Part shown: one piece after another, positions 34,623 to 42,934 of the stretch | How the letters are laid out: every line of letters begins with the position of its first letter | How positions within the stretch are numbered: the stretch's first letter is position 1 | NCBI RefSeq assembly: GCF_002892795.1 | Contig: NZ_PJMC01000012.1 | Coordinates: 62,001-126,000 of the forward strand | Source: Arthrobacter sp. AFG20 | Lineage (GTDB): Bacteria > Actinomycetota > Actinomycetes > Actinomycetales > Micrococcaceae | Length of the DNA stretch: 64,000 bases | Reading direction: 5' to 3' | Translations under genes and position numbers: made by a program | The notes under the pieces: model-generated | The model's database searches: none | What the model saw: the letters and a program-made list of their open reading frames with translations, nothing else | Told to the model about the DNA's origin: nothing

Positions 34623-35524
34623 CAGGCTCCTTCCAATTGGCTGTCGTTCCGGTTCTTGCCGCCGAGGCGCTGCAGCAGCAGGGCCAGGCCCAGTCCGATG
34701 ACGATCAGGATCACGCCCAGGGCGCTCGCCGCACCCATGTCGTTGGCCTTGAAACCGGTCAGGTACATGTGCAGCGGCAGCAGTCGGGTGCTGTAGCCCG
34801 GGCCTCCGCCGGTGAGAACGAAAATCAGGTCAAAGTAAGCCAGGCTGCCCACCACCATGAGGGTGGAGGAGGTGATGATGGTGTACTTCAGCTGGGGCAG
34901 GGTGATGTTCAGGAACTGCCTGACCCGCCCCGCGCCGTCGATCTCCGCGGCCTCATACAGCGAGGTGGGGATCTGCCGCACGCCGCCTTGGTAGATGAGG
35001 GTGTGGAACGGGACGAACTGCCACGCGATGACGAAGACCACCACGAACAGGACGAGGTCGGAGTTACCCAGCCAGTCCTGGATCAGGAGGGGCACCTGGA
35101 GGCCCGGACCGAGACCGAAGTTCGGGTCCAGCAGCGCTTTGAAGGCAATGGCGACGGCGGCCGAGGAGAGCAGGAGCGGCAGGAAGTACAGGACGGCGAG
35201 CGCTGCCCGGTACTTCTGGCCTCCGGCAGTGAAGACACCGAGCAGCAGGCTGATCGGAGCCTGCACGATGAACGAGAAGAACAGGATCTTGGCGGTCACC
35301 ATCAGGGCGTTGCCGGTGACGGGGTCGGTGAGTACCGTGGTCCAGCTGGCCAGACCCTCAAGCCGGATCTCACGCAGGCCGTCCCAGCTGGTGAAACTGA
35401 GGAAAACGACGCCGGCCAGCGGGACGACGGCGAACACCAGGAAGAAGACAAGGGCAGGTGCTGCCAGCCACCCCGACGGGCCCGTGTCGCGGACCCGTCG
35501 GCGGTCGGGACTCGTGATGGTCAC
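34622..35524 (-). CDS. CUT1 sugar ABC transporter permease (MalF-like)
   Basis: Integral membrane permease, 300 residues, starting GTG (MTITSPDRRRVRDTG), 4 bp after the binding-protein stop. The EAA loop is YEAAEIDGAGRVRQFLNITLPQL. It is coupled to the MalG-like gene by a 1-bp overlap. Together with it and the lipoprotein it forms a CUT1 importer for an unidentified di- or glycoside. The ATG-less start is supported by position after the upstream stop; no better in-frame start lies nearby. Confidence 0.91.
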   Translation of the reverse strand: MTITSPDRRRVRDTGPSGWLAAPALVFFLVFAVVPLAGVVFLSFTSWDGLREIRLEGLASWTTVLTDPVTGNALMVTAKILFFSFIVQAPISLLLGVFTAGGQKYRAALAVLYFLPLLLSSAAVAIAFKALLDPNFGLGPGLQVPLLIQDWLGNSDLVLFVVVFVIAWQFVPFHTLIYQGGVRQIPTSLYEAAEIDGAGRVRQFLNITLPQLKYTIITSSTLMVVGSLAYFDLIFVLTGGGPGYSTRLLPLHMYLTGFKANDMGAASALGVILIVIGLGLALLLQRLGGKNRNDSQLEGA

Positions 35525-35528
35525 GCTG

Positions 35529-36851
35529 TTACTTCCCGATCGTGGCGTTCATCGTGGTGACGAACTGCTCCGGGGTGATCTTCTTGAGGAAGATCTGGTC
35601 AAGGTTGGACAGCATCGCATCGCCTTGCGCGGGGCTCAACGCCTGGTCCCAGGAGAGTGTGAAGCTCGGCGCCTTCTTGGCCACGCCGTAGACGAAGGTG
35701 AGGAAGTCCTTGTCGGGTGAAGCCTCGAGCTTGCTGTCGATGCCGTTGACTACCGGGACGGCGCCGGAGGCAATGAGGGCGTCGGTGTCGGCGTCAGTGA
35801 ACATTCCATCCTTGACGTAGTTAAGGGCGGCCTTCTTCTGCTCGTCGGTGGCCTTGGCGGAGATGGACCAGAAGTTGGAGGGATTGCCCACCACGTTGGC
35901 GGGGTCGCCCTTGCCGCCTTCGACAGTGGGGAAGGTAGTGAAGCCGAGCTTGCCGCCGGTGACGAAGCTGCCTGCGTCCTTCTTCATGCCCTGGTAGATC
36001 CAGCCGCCCTGCAGGACCATGGCCGCCTTGCCTGTGTAGAGCAGAGCCTGGTCCGCGTTGCTGTCCGCGGCAATGGAGGAGAAGCCGTTCACGAAGCCGC
36101 CGGCGTCCACCAGCTGCTGGATCTTGGTCAGCGCCTCGGTCACCGCGGGGTCCGACCAGGCGTTGGGCTTGTCTGCGGCGATGTTCGCGAAGACCTCGGG
36201 ACCGCCGATGCGCTCAACGAGGTACTCCAGCCACATCAGGTCAGGCCACTTGGACTGGCCGCCCAGGGAGAAGGGGGCGACGCCGGCCTCCTTGAATTTC
36301 GGCACGAGCGCCATCAGTTCGTCCCAGGTCTTTGGTGGCTGTACGCCGACCTTGTCGAAGACTTCCTTGTTGTAGTACAGAACCACGGGCTGGACATTGT
36401 TGTTCGGCAGGGCGTAGGTCTTGCCGTCGATCTCGCCGTTCTTCAGGACGGAAGGAAGGTAGCGCTCCTTCACCTCGGGGTTCTCCTTGACGAAGGATGA
36501 GAGGTCCTCCACCTGGCCCGCATCAACGTAGGACTTCAGGACACCGCCGCCCCAGCCGTAGATAAAAGTGGGGCCTTCGCCGGCGCCGACGGCGGTGCGG
36601 ACCTTGGTCTTGTAGGCATCGTTGGCGAAGAAGTCCAGTTTGATGGACTGGTCGGAGTGTGCGCTGTTCCAAGCCTCGACGGATTTCTGCAGTACAGGCT
36701 GGTTTCCACCCGTCAGGCCCCACATGGAGGCAGAACCGTCACCTGCCGCGGTGGATCCCGCAGGGCCACTGGAGCCGCAGGCGACCAGGCTCACCGAGAG
36801 GGCGGCTGCTGAGATTGCCATCGCGACTGAGCGCAACTTTCGAGTTGTCAT
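35529..36851 (-). CDS. Sugar-binding lipoprotein (CUT1)
   Basis: Extracytoplasmic receptor, 440 residues. The lipoprotein signal MTTRKLRSVAMAISAAALSV ends at LVACGSSG (Cys ~25). Mature part: VQPVVLYYNKEVFDKVGVQPPKTWDELMALV, GGQSKWPDLMWLEYLVERIGGP and AAMVLQGGWIYQG, the MalE/AguE-like pattern. First gene of the seven-gene minus-strand operon; the LacI regulator is divergent and two palindromes lie in between. In contrast to the two upstream transport operons, no hairpin separates it from the permease genes (gap 4 bp). Confidence 0.92.
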   Translation of the reverse strand: MTTRKLRSVAMAISAAALSVSLVACGSSGPAGSTAAGDGSASMWGLTGGNQPVLQKSVEAWNSAHSDQSIKLDFFANDAYKTKVRTAVGAGEGPTFIYGWGGGVLKSYVDAGQVEDLSSFVKENPEVKERYLPSVLKNGEIDGKTYALPNNNVQPVVLYYNKEVFDKVGVQPPKTWDELMALVPKFKEAGVAPFSLGGQSKWPDLMWLEYLVERIGGPEVFANIAADKPNAWSDPAVTEALTKIQQLVDAGGFVNGFSSIAADSNADQALLYTGKAAMVLQGGWIYQGMKKDAGSFVTGGKLGFTTFPTVEGGKGDPANVVGNPSNFWSISAKATDEQKKAALNYVKDGMFTDADTDALIASGAVPVVNGIDSKLEASPDKDFLTFVYGVAKKAPSFTLSWDQALSPAQGDAMLSNLDQIFLKKITPEQFVTTMNATIGK

Positions 36852-36968
36852 CTAAACATTTCCATTCATCCATCGGGCTCGACGCTGATCGCCCGGCTTT
36901 GCGTAGGGGAGCCCGTCTGGAATCAGGCGGCACCGCCCATGAACTGTTTGCTGAGACCTTCACCGCGT

Positions 36969-36982
36969 TCGAAATATTTCGA
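36969..36982. promoter_or_regulatory. LacI operator at binding-protein gene
   Basis: TCGAAATATTTCGA, perfect 14-bp palindrome, 118 bp upstream of the binding-protein ATG. It matches the site at 37103 at all but one base. Confidence 0.82.
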
Positions 36983-37102
36983 TAAAACTTGCGGTGTGAG
37001 ATAAAACATAACGGTGGGGCAGGGGTGCGTCAAGGCTTTTCTTTACCCTCTGGAGCGTGATGGGGCGTTGACCAAACCACGGCAAGCCTGCAGACTGAAG
37101 TC

Positions 37103-37116
37103 TCGAAATCTTTCGA
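37103..37116. promoter_or_regulatory. LacI operator at regulator gene
   Basis: TCGAAATCTTTCGA, palindromic except the central pair, 12 bp before the LacI ATG and just upstream of its ribosome-binding site. Suggests autoregulation plus control of the divergent operon. GAAA/TTTC arms recall XlnR/BxlR-type sites known in Streptomyces. Confidence 0.8.
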
Positions 37117-37127
37117 AAAGGGAACGG

Positions 37128-38213
37128 ATGTCCAGGATCGAATCTCAAGGCAAGCTGACGTTGGCGGCCGTGGCGCGGGAGGCGGGTGTCTCCACTCCCA
37201 CCGTCTCCAAGGTGATCAACGGGAGGGACGACGTCTCAGCAGACACGCGTGCCAAAGTGCTGACCGCGCTGGCGCGGACCGGGTACAAGTCTCCGCTGCA
37301 GAACCGCCGGAACGCCTCGGGGCGGCAAATGGTCGAGGTGGTCATCGACAACCTGGAATCCGGCTATGCCGTAGAGGTGCTCAACGGCGTGCTGGAGTCC
37401 GCGGCCGTCTCGGACATCGAGGTCCTGCTGAACGTCACCGGCAAGCAGGGCGCATCAACCCTGACCCCGGAGCAGCGCGCCCAGCGGATCGTGGATGAGG
37501 GCCGGTGCGGCATGATTGTCGTGACGTCAGCCTTCGGGGACGCCCAGTTGGATGCCTTTCACCGGCGGAAAATCCCGGTGGTGGTCATTGACCCCCTGAA
37601 TCCGCCTCCGGGCGACGTGGTCAGCGTCGGTGCAAGCAATTGGGCGGGAGGAAAGGCCGCGACCTCCCACTTGCTGGAGCTTGGCCACCGCCGGATTGCC
37701 TACCTCGGCGGCCCTGATACAGCCGAATGCAACCAGGCGAGGCTGCACGGCTACATGGCGGCCATGAGGTCCGCCGGTGTGGGCGTCGAGGACGAGTATG
37801 TCCTATCGGGGCAGTTCCGGTCGGAACACGGCGCCAAGGGCATGAAGCACCTGCTTGGACTGGACCAGCCTCCCACGGCCATCTTCGCAGGCAGCGACAG
37901 CATTGCCCTGGGTGTGCTCGCCGAAGCGCGCCGGCAGGGGATCCGGGTGCCCGAGGACATGAGTCTGGTCGGCTTCGACGGCACATACCAGGCCGAGGAG
38001 TCGGTGCCGCCGCTAACGTCGGTTTCCCAGCCGCTGCAGGAGATGGGTGCCACCGCCCTGCGGTTCGTCCTGCGCCAGATGCGCGGCGAGCTGCTGGATT
38101 CGCGAAGGGTGGAGCTTGCCACTCAACTGGTGATAAGGGAATCCACCGCGCCGCCGCGGGAAGATGAGCCGCGGAAAAATCGGCCTCGTAAAGATGGGAT
38201 TATCTCGGGCTAG
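37128..38213 (+). CDS. LacI-family regulator of the ThuA/Gfo-Idh operon
   Basis: Repressor, 361 residues from ATG 37128, preceded by AAAAGGGAACGG. HTH LTLAAVAREAGVSTPTVSKVIN at ~10-31, with the hinge RDDVSADTRAKVLTALARTGY. The effector domain includes VVIDPLNPPPGDVVSVGASNWAGGKAATSHLLELGHRRIAYLGGPD and AIFAGSDSIALGVLAEARRQGIRVPEDMSLVGFDG. A longer in-frame extension upstream crosses the operator and is rejected. It is divergent from the CUT1/Gfo-Idh operon and faces two shared palindromes. The inducer is unknown; other members of this subgroup bind xylosides, cellobiose-like or keto-sugars. Confidence 0.93.
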   Translation: MSRIESQGKLTLAAVAREAGVSTPTVSKVINGRDDVSADTRAKVLTALARTGYKSPLQNRRNASGRQMVEVVIDNLESGYAVEVLNGVLESAAVSDIEVLLNVTGKQGASTLTPEQRAQRIVDEGRCGMIVVTSAFGDAQLDAFHRRKIPVVVIDPLNPPPGDVVSVGASNWAGGKAATSHLLELGHRRIAYLGGPDTAECNQARLHGYMAAMRSAGVGVEDEYVLSGQFRSEHGAKGMKHLLGLDQPPTAIFAGSDSIALGVLAEARRQGIRVPEDMSLVGFDGTYQAEESVPPLTSVSQPLQEMGATALRFVLRQMRGELLDSRRVELATQLVIRESTAPPREDEPRKNRPRKDGIISG

Positions 38214-38308
38214 CTTCCGCCGGGCCGCCTCTTGCGGGTTAGGCTGTGACCAGTGCCTTCAAGCAGCCGGAGGAACTTGCTTCATTCTGCTCCGGGGGGA
38301 AGAGACTG

Positions 38309-39988
38309 ATGAGCCGTGTAGGTGAACCCGATGTCCAGCCGGAGCTTCGGTCTGGCGGTGGCTCCGGCTCTGCCGTTGCCGACGAGGTCGACGCATTCTT
38401 TGGCAGCCTGGGCGACCGCGGCCGCGTGGTGATGAGTCAGCTGCCCCTCTCCGTCACAGTGCTGCTGGTGGTTGCCGCCGCAGCGGTCTTCCACCCCGAG
38501 ACCCTCGCCGGCGCACCCTTCCAACTGGCCTTGCTGGCGCATACGGCGCTTTTTGTCCTTAGCGTGGCCGTTCCCTGGGGCCAGCTCCCCGCCGGCGCAT
38601 ACGCCCTGATTCCGGCGCTGGACTGCGTGGCCATCGGCTTCACGCGGGAGGCCGGCGGTCCCAACTTCAACGTCCTGAGCCTCCTGCTGGTCTTTCCGGT
38701 GGTCTGGCTGTCCGTCGACCGCAACCGGGCCGGCGTCGTCCTCGCCGTGGTTGGTGCCCTGCTCAGCACCGTGCTGCCGGCTGCGGCCCTAGGCACGCCG
38801 GCGACGCAGGGCTCCATGATCCGGACGATTTTCCTGCCCCTTGTCATGGCTGCGATCGCCGTCACGGCCCACGTGGTGGCGGGCACGCTCTATCGCCAGC
38901 GCGAGACCCTGGTCAGGAAGGACGAGGTGCTCGCGGACACCGCCGCCGAGACTGTCCGCCGGCAGCAACTCCTGGACGCCGTACTTTCCACGGTCGATGT
39001 GGGAGTCTGGGTTGTCGACCAGGACGGACAGGACGTGCTGACAAACAGGGCGCTGCGGACCGACGCGGCGCTGGCCGGCCCGGCGCCCTCAGCCAACTGG
39101 CCGCCGCTGTTCGAGGCTGACCGTATCACCGCGGTGCCCCCGGAACGCTTCCCGGCGGCGCGCGCGGCCGGCGGCGAGACGTTCACCGACGAGCTGTACT
39201 GGGCGGGCGAGGGTGCGGAGATGCGCGCCTACTCCGTTACGGCCCGCACCATGAGTTCCACCAATGGAAAGCATGCAGGCGCGGTGATCACCTTCGCCGA
39301 AGTCACGGCACTGATCCGTGCCCTGTCGGCCAAGGATAACTTCGTCGCCACCGTCTCCCATGAGCTCCGCACCCCGCTGACATCCATCCTCGGCTACCTC
39401 GAACTGGTCCTCGACGAGCCCGGCCACGAGGACATCGAGGAGGAACTGCGGATCGTGCAGCGCAACGCCAACCATCTGCTCGGCCTCGTGAACGATCTGA
39501 TTGCGATTGCCTCCGAACGGATCGAACTGACCCTGCAGGAGGCCGACGTGGCCAGCCTGCTGGCGGGCGTCGTGACATCCTCCCATGCCAAGGCCGCGGA
39601 CAGCGGTGTGGAACTCGTCCTCGACGTCGAGGAGCCCCTGACCGCCCGCGTCGATCCCGGGCGGATCCGCCAGGTTTTCGGCAATCTGGTGTCCAATGCA
39701 ATCAAGTTCTCGCCGGACGGGGGAAGGGTCATTGCCCGCGCCCACCGGGCGGACAGCCACGTTGTCTGTTCGATCACGGACACCGGCATTGGCATGGACG
39801 GGCAGGAGCAGGAGCAGGCGTTCACCAAGTTCTTCCGGTCCGCTCGCTCCCGCGAAACCGCCATCCCGGGCGCAGGCCTGGGACTGCCGATCAGCAAGAC
39901 CATCGTCGAGGGCCACGGCGGCTCGATCAGTCTCCGCAGTGCGCCGGGCAAGGGAACCACGGTGACGGTGAGCCTCCCCATCTCCTGA
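38309..39988 (+). CDS. Membrane sensor histidine kinase (orphan)
   Basis: Two-component sensor, 559 residues from ATG 38309 (GGGGGAAGAG upstream). The N-terminal ~45 residues are soluble, then about five or six transmembrane helices (~45-195), a linker with a PAS-like region (LLDAVLSTVDVGVWVVDQDG), HisKA with phospho-acceptor His351 in FVATVSHELRTPLTS, and HATPase with N box FGNLVSNAIKFSPDGG, DTGIGM and GAGLGLPISKTIVEGHGG. No response-regulator gene is adjacent, so it is an orphan kinase; the signal is unknown. It is 95 bp after the LacI gene on the same strand but has no evident functional link to it. Confidence 0.9.
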   Translation: MSRVGEPDVQPELRSGGGSGSAVADEVDAFFGSLGDRGRVVMSQLPLSVTVLLVVAAAAVFHPETLAGAPFQLALLAHTALFVLSVAVPWGQLPAGAYALIPALDCVAIGFTREAGGPNFNVLSLLLVFPVVWLSVDRNRAGVVLAVVGALLSTVLPAAALGTPATQGSMIRTIFLPLVMAAIAVTAHVVAGTLYRQRETLVRKDEVLADTAAETVRRQQLLDAVLSTVDVGVWVVDQDGQDVLTNRALRTDAALAGPAPSANWPPLFEADRITAVPPERFPAARAAGGETFTDELYWAGEGAEMRAYSVTARTMSSTNGKHAGAVITFAEVTALIRALSAKDNFVATVSHELRTPLTSILGYLELVLDEPGHEDIEEELRIVQRNANHLLGLVNDLIAIASERIELTLQEADVASLLAGVVTSSHAKAADSGVELVLDVEEPLTARVDPGRIRQVFGNLVSNAIKFSPDGGRVIARAHRADSHVVCSITDTGIGMDGQEQEQAFTKFFRSARSRETAIPGAGLGLPISKTIVEGHGGSISLRSAPGKGTTVTVSLPIS

Positions 39989-40018
39989 GCATCCGGACCG
40001 CCCACGTAAACTGGCAGC

Positions 40019-40837
40019 ATGCGGTTGGTAGCGAGTGACATAGACGGAACGATCCTTGGGCACGACGGAAAAATCAGTGACCGCACCATCCGGGCCTTCC
40101 ACGCCTGCCGGAGGGCCGGCGTCGAACTCGTCTTTGTCACCGGCCGCCCGCCGCGCTGGCTGCACCCGCTCGAGGAGCAGCTGGGCCACACCGGCACCGT
40201 GATCTGTTCGAACGGCGCCGTGGTGTGGGACCTCGAAGCGGACAAGGTTGTCTCGGCGCAGACCATGGCTATCGACGACATCTTCGAAATCCGGCGGATC
40301 ATCAAGAAGGTGCGCCCCACCGCCCTCTTCGCCGCCGAAACCCTCACCGGCTTCCACCTCGAGCCCGGCTTCATCGAAAACGGCTCAAGCGAACTGCTTT
40401 CCGAATTCACCCCTGCCCCGCTGGCCTCGACGCTCACCGCGGCGGACGCCGTCGTCAAGTTCCTGGCCATCGTCCGCGAAGGCACGGCCGACGAGTTCCT
40501 CGCGGAGGTGGGCCCCGCCGTCGGAAGCCTCGCGTCGGTGACGCACTCGGCGCCCACCGTCGCCATGCTGGAGCTCGCCGTGCCGGGGATCAACAAGGCC
40601 GTTACCCTGGCCGATTACGCCGCCTCGCTGGGGATTGACGCGGCGGACGTCGTGGCGTTCGGCGACATGCCCAACGACATCGAAATGCTCCGCTGGGCAG
40701 GCCACGGCTACGCCATGGCCAGCGGGCACCCGGAAGCGATCCGCGCGGCCGGCCAGCAGGCGCCGCATTTTGACGACGACGGCGTGGCCCAGATTCTCGA
40801 GGAAAAGCTCGCCGCACTGGGCCTCCAGCTGCCTTAA
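40019..40837 (+). CDS. HAD-superfamily phosphatase (Cof type)
   Basis: Cytoplasmic sugar-phosphate-type phosphatase, 272 residues. HAD motif I LVASDIDGTILGHDG supplies Asp7/Asp9, motif II FVTGRPPRW, motif III lysine NKAVTLADYAASLGI and motif IV FGDMPNDIEMLRWAGHGYAMASG. The C2-type cap lies between motifs II and III. The ATG is 30 bp after the kinase stop. Cof-type HADs have broad specificity for phosphosugars or nucleotides. Confidence 0.92.
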   Translation: MRLVASDIDGTILGHDGKISDRTIRAFHACRRAGVELVFVTGRPPRWLHPLEEQLGHTGTVICSNGAVVWDLEADKVVSAQTMAIDDIFEIRRIIKKVRPTALFAAETLTGFHLEPGFIENGSSELLSEFTPAPLASTLTAADAVVKFLAIVREGTADEFLAEVGPAVGSLASVTHSAPTVAMLELAVPGINKAVTLADYAASLGIDAADVVAFGDMPNDIEMLRWAGHGYAMASGHPEAIRAAGQQAPHFDDDGVAQILEEKLAALGLQLP

Positions 40838-40944
40838 GGCTGCCGTCGCCCACCTGCCGCCGAACTCCCGGCTGGCGGTCAACTTGCGTTCATGTCCGCA
40901 CCGTAGGGTGTGGCCTGTTGGGTGAGTGACCGATAGGGGACATC

Positions 40945-41187
40945 GTGGCCAGGAAAACGACCAAAAATACTGCCGAGGTTCCGTTGCGTCCCGTGGAGCC
41001 GGGACCGCACTGGTCGGCCCTGCGTGAGGGGGACCGGGTCAGCGTGCGGCTTGCGCCGGGATTTGAAACCGGCGGCCGTGTTTCGGCCGTCACGCCGGAC
41101 CGCACCGTGGTGTGGGTGGATCTCGACGGCGGCCGCGGCCGGACACTGCTCCACTGCAGCGACCGCGTGGAGATTCTGCCCGCCTGA
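40945..41187 (+). CDS. Small hypothetical protein, SH3-like fold possible
   Basis: 80 residues starting GTG after ATAGGGGA. The basic N-terminus (MARKTTKN) is followed by a beta-rich body: SALREGDRVSVRLAPGFETGGRVSAVTPDRTVVWVDLDGGRGRTLLHCSDRVEILPA. Alternating hydrophobic strands and a tight D-G-G-R turn look like a small beta-barrel (SH3/KOW style). I do not recognise a named family. It sits alone between the HAD and GDPD genes on the same strand. The codon pattern is that of a real gene in this genome. Confidence 0.7.
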   Translation: MARKTTKNTAEVPLRPVEPGPHWSALREGDRVSVRLAPGFETGGRVSAVTPDRTVVWVDLDGGRGRTLLHCSDRVEILPA

Positions 41188-41207
41188 GGCTGGTCTAAGC
41201 TTCGGGG

Positions 41208-42044
41208 ATGACGGGAACCCTGCCTTACTTCTCCGCTGCCGGGCCTGAACCCGGGTCGGCTTTTGGGCCCGGTTTGAGCCGGCCGGTGGCACTGGCCCAC
41301 CGCGGATTCTCGCTGGCAGGGCTGGAAAACACGCTGACGGCGTTCCGGGCCGCCGTCGAGCTTGGCTATTCCCATCTGGAGACGGACGTCCACACGACGT
41401 CCGACGGCGAGCTGCTCCTCTTCCACGACCGCACCCTGGACCGGGTCACGGACGGCCACGGCAGGATCCATGACCTCACGGCGGACGAAGTGCGGCGCGT
41501 GCGGATCGGCGGGACGGAACCCGTGCCAACGTTCGACGAGCTGGTGGCGGCGTTTCCGGACGCGCGCTTCAACCTGGACGTCAAGGACTGGCACTCCGTC
41601 CCCAGCATCGTGGCCGCGATCGAGCGCCACCAGATCCACGACCGCGTGCTGATCGCCAGTTTCTCCGACCGCCGGCGCCGCGCGGTCCTGAAACAGCTCA
41701 GCCGCAGGACCGCATCGTCGGCCGGGACCTTTGCGAACGCCCTCCTCCTGGTGCTGGGGCCGCTGCTGTCCGTTCGCGCGCTGGTGTCCCCGGTGCGGGC
41801 GGTGCTGCGGCGGGCGCTGCACGACGTCGATGCCCTGCAGGTGCCGGTCCGCTACCGGGCTATTCCTGTCGTAACTCCGGGATTCGTGCGCCGGGCGCAT
41901 GAGTTCGGGCTGTATGTGCACGTCTGGACCATCAACGATCCCGCCGAGATGCACCGGCTGCTTGACCTCGGCGTGGACGGGATCGTCTCCGACCGCGCCG
42001 ACCTGCTGAAGGAAGCCCTGCAGGCGCGCGGGCAGTGGGGCTAG
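41208..42044 (+). CDS. Glycerophosphodiester phosphodiesterase
   Basis: GDPD-family TIM barrel, 278 residues, hydrolysing glycerophosphodiesters to glycerol 3-phosphate and an alcohol. VALAHRGFSLAGLENTLTAF carries the catalytic His-Arg and the first metal Glu, HLETDVHTTSDGELLLFHDRTLDRVTDG supplies Glu-x-Asp and the second His, and LNLDVKDW and VWTINDPAEMHRLLDLGVDGIVSDR complete the barrel. No signal peptide, so cytoplasmic. The ribosome-binding site is weak. Its 3' end overlaps the convergent gene by 4 bp. Confidence 0.94.
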   Translation: MTGTLPYFSAAGPEPGSAFGPGLSRPVALAHRGFSLAGLENTLTAFRAAVELGYSHLETDVHTTSDGELLLFHDRTLDRVTDGHGRIHDLTADEVRRVRIGGTEPVPTFDELVAAFPDARFNLDVKDWHSVPSIVAAIERHQIHDRVLIASFSDRRRRAVLKQLSRRTASSAGTFANALLLVLGPLLSVRALVSPVRAVLRRALHDVDALQVPVRYRAIPVVTPGFVRRAHEFGLYVHVWTINDPAEMHRLLDLGVDGIVSDRADLLKEALQARGQWG

Positions 42045-42505
42045 CCGCGTCCCAGACCCGTGCCCGGGTCCTGGTCCCCCTCGGAAGGATCTGCCCGCAG
42101 TTCCTCCGGATCCGGGTCTGGAAGCCCCGCCGGGCCAGGGACGCCGCGCGCTGCTTCGGGCGCGTCCGTGGCGCCTGCCGCGCCTATGCCGCCGGATGTG
42201 GCGGTTCCGGCTGACTCGTCGGCTGACTCGTCCGTGCCGGACGCGCCGGTGGCGCCTGCCGTGCCTTGGCCCCCGCTCGCCTCCGTGCCCGGGCCCTGCG
42301 GCGTGTAGGTCGTGTGCACACCTGACCGCGGACCGTCGTCGCCATCCCTGGCGTTGGAGCCTTCGCTGATGGAGGAGTGCACTTGGATGTCCTCGTCGGA
42401 CGCTCCGGGCTCGGGCGCGTGGGCGTCGTCGGTCGGGTCGGACGTCTGCCCCAGGTCCTCCATCGCGTTTTCCGCTGCTTTGCCAATGCTGTCGCCGATT
42501 CCCAT
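42041..42505 (-). CDS. Acidic low-complexity hypothetical protein
   Basis: 154 residues from ATG 42505, chosen for GAAGGAGC upstream and the sensible N-terminus MGIGDSIGKAAENAMEDLGQ. The first ~20 residues form an amphipathic helix. The rest is a Gly/Ala/Asp/Glu/Pro/Ser/Thr-rich stretch without hydrophobic core, so it is predicted to be disordered. A longer open frame upstream to 42643 reads through the 19-bp palindrome and lacks a ribosome-binding site. Two neighbours (42679 and 47601) are of the same acidic style. Function unknown; a stress or hydration-protective role is only a guess. Confidence 0.7.
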   Translation of the reverse strand: MGIGDSIGKAAENAMEDLGQTSDPTDDAHAPEPGASDEDIQVHSSISEGSNARDGDDGPRSGVHTTYTPQGPGTEASGGQGTAGATGASGTDESADESAGTATSGGIGAAGATDAPEAARGVPGPAGLPDPDPEELRADPSEGDQDPGTGLGRG

Positions 42506-42595
42506 CAGTTTGCTCCTTCGAAACGTTCCGGCCGGGCCGGACTGTGCGGCATCTGACTGTTCCAGAATTATCAGCATGCTTACAATTAGTCCAGT

Positions 42596-42614
42596 GTTGC
42601 CGGGCCCCGGCAAC
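42596..42614. promoter_or_regulatory. 19-bp palindrome in divergent intergenic region
   Basis: GTTGCCGGGCCCCGGCAAC: 9-bp perfect arms and one central base. It lies between the two divergent acidic-protein genes, 91 and 64 bp from their starts. Likely a protein-binding site, since a one-base loop is too short for a hairpin. Confidence 0.6.
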
Positions 42615-42678
42615 CTGAGTCCGTAACCGAAGTCCGTCGCCACGCCGGCGCACCTGTTCCAAGGAGGACCGCAGGACC

Positions 42679-42906
42679 ATGAGCACCTACCATCCCGAAA
42701 ATGACCCGGCCAATCCCGACCGCGACGCCGCCAGGACAGGCGAAGCCGGAACCGACGACGCCACCCGCGGGGACTCGGCCGCCACGCCCAACCCCGATCC
42801 GCTGAACGGCAACGTCACGGGCCTTGAGCCGGGCGGGGGAGTGCCGCCCGGCGAGACGCCGCCCGCCGAAGACCAGATGAGCGGCGACCAGGGGCACGAC
42901 GAATAA
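42679..42906 (+). CDS. DUF6480-family small protein
   Basis: 75-residue acidic protein with the family core PNPDPLNGNVTGLEPGGGVPPGETPPAEDQMSG at its C-terminal half; the N-terminus is Asp/Asn/Ala-rich and probably disordered. Strong AAGGAGG 11 bp before the ATG. It lies 28 bp before the thiamine-diphosphate enzyme gene and is likely co-transcribed. Function is not known for the family; it often occurs near stress-related genes in actinobacteria. Confidence 0.85.
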   Translation: MSTYHPENDPANPDRDAARTGEAGTDDATRGDSAATPNPDPLNGNVTGLEPGGGVPPGETPPAEDQMSGDQGHDE

Positions 42907-42934
42907 TCAGGACGACTATCAGAAGGAGTGTGCG

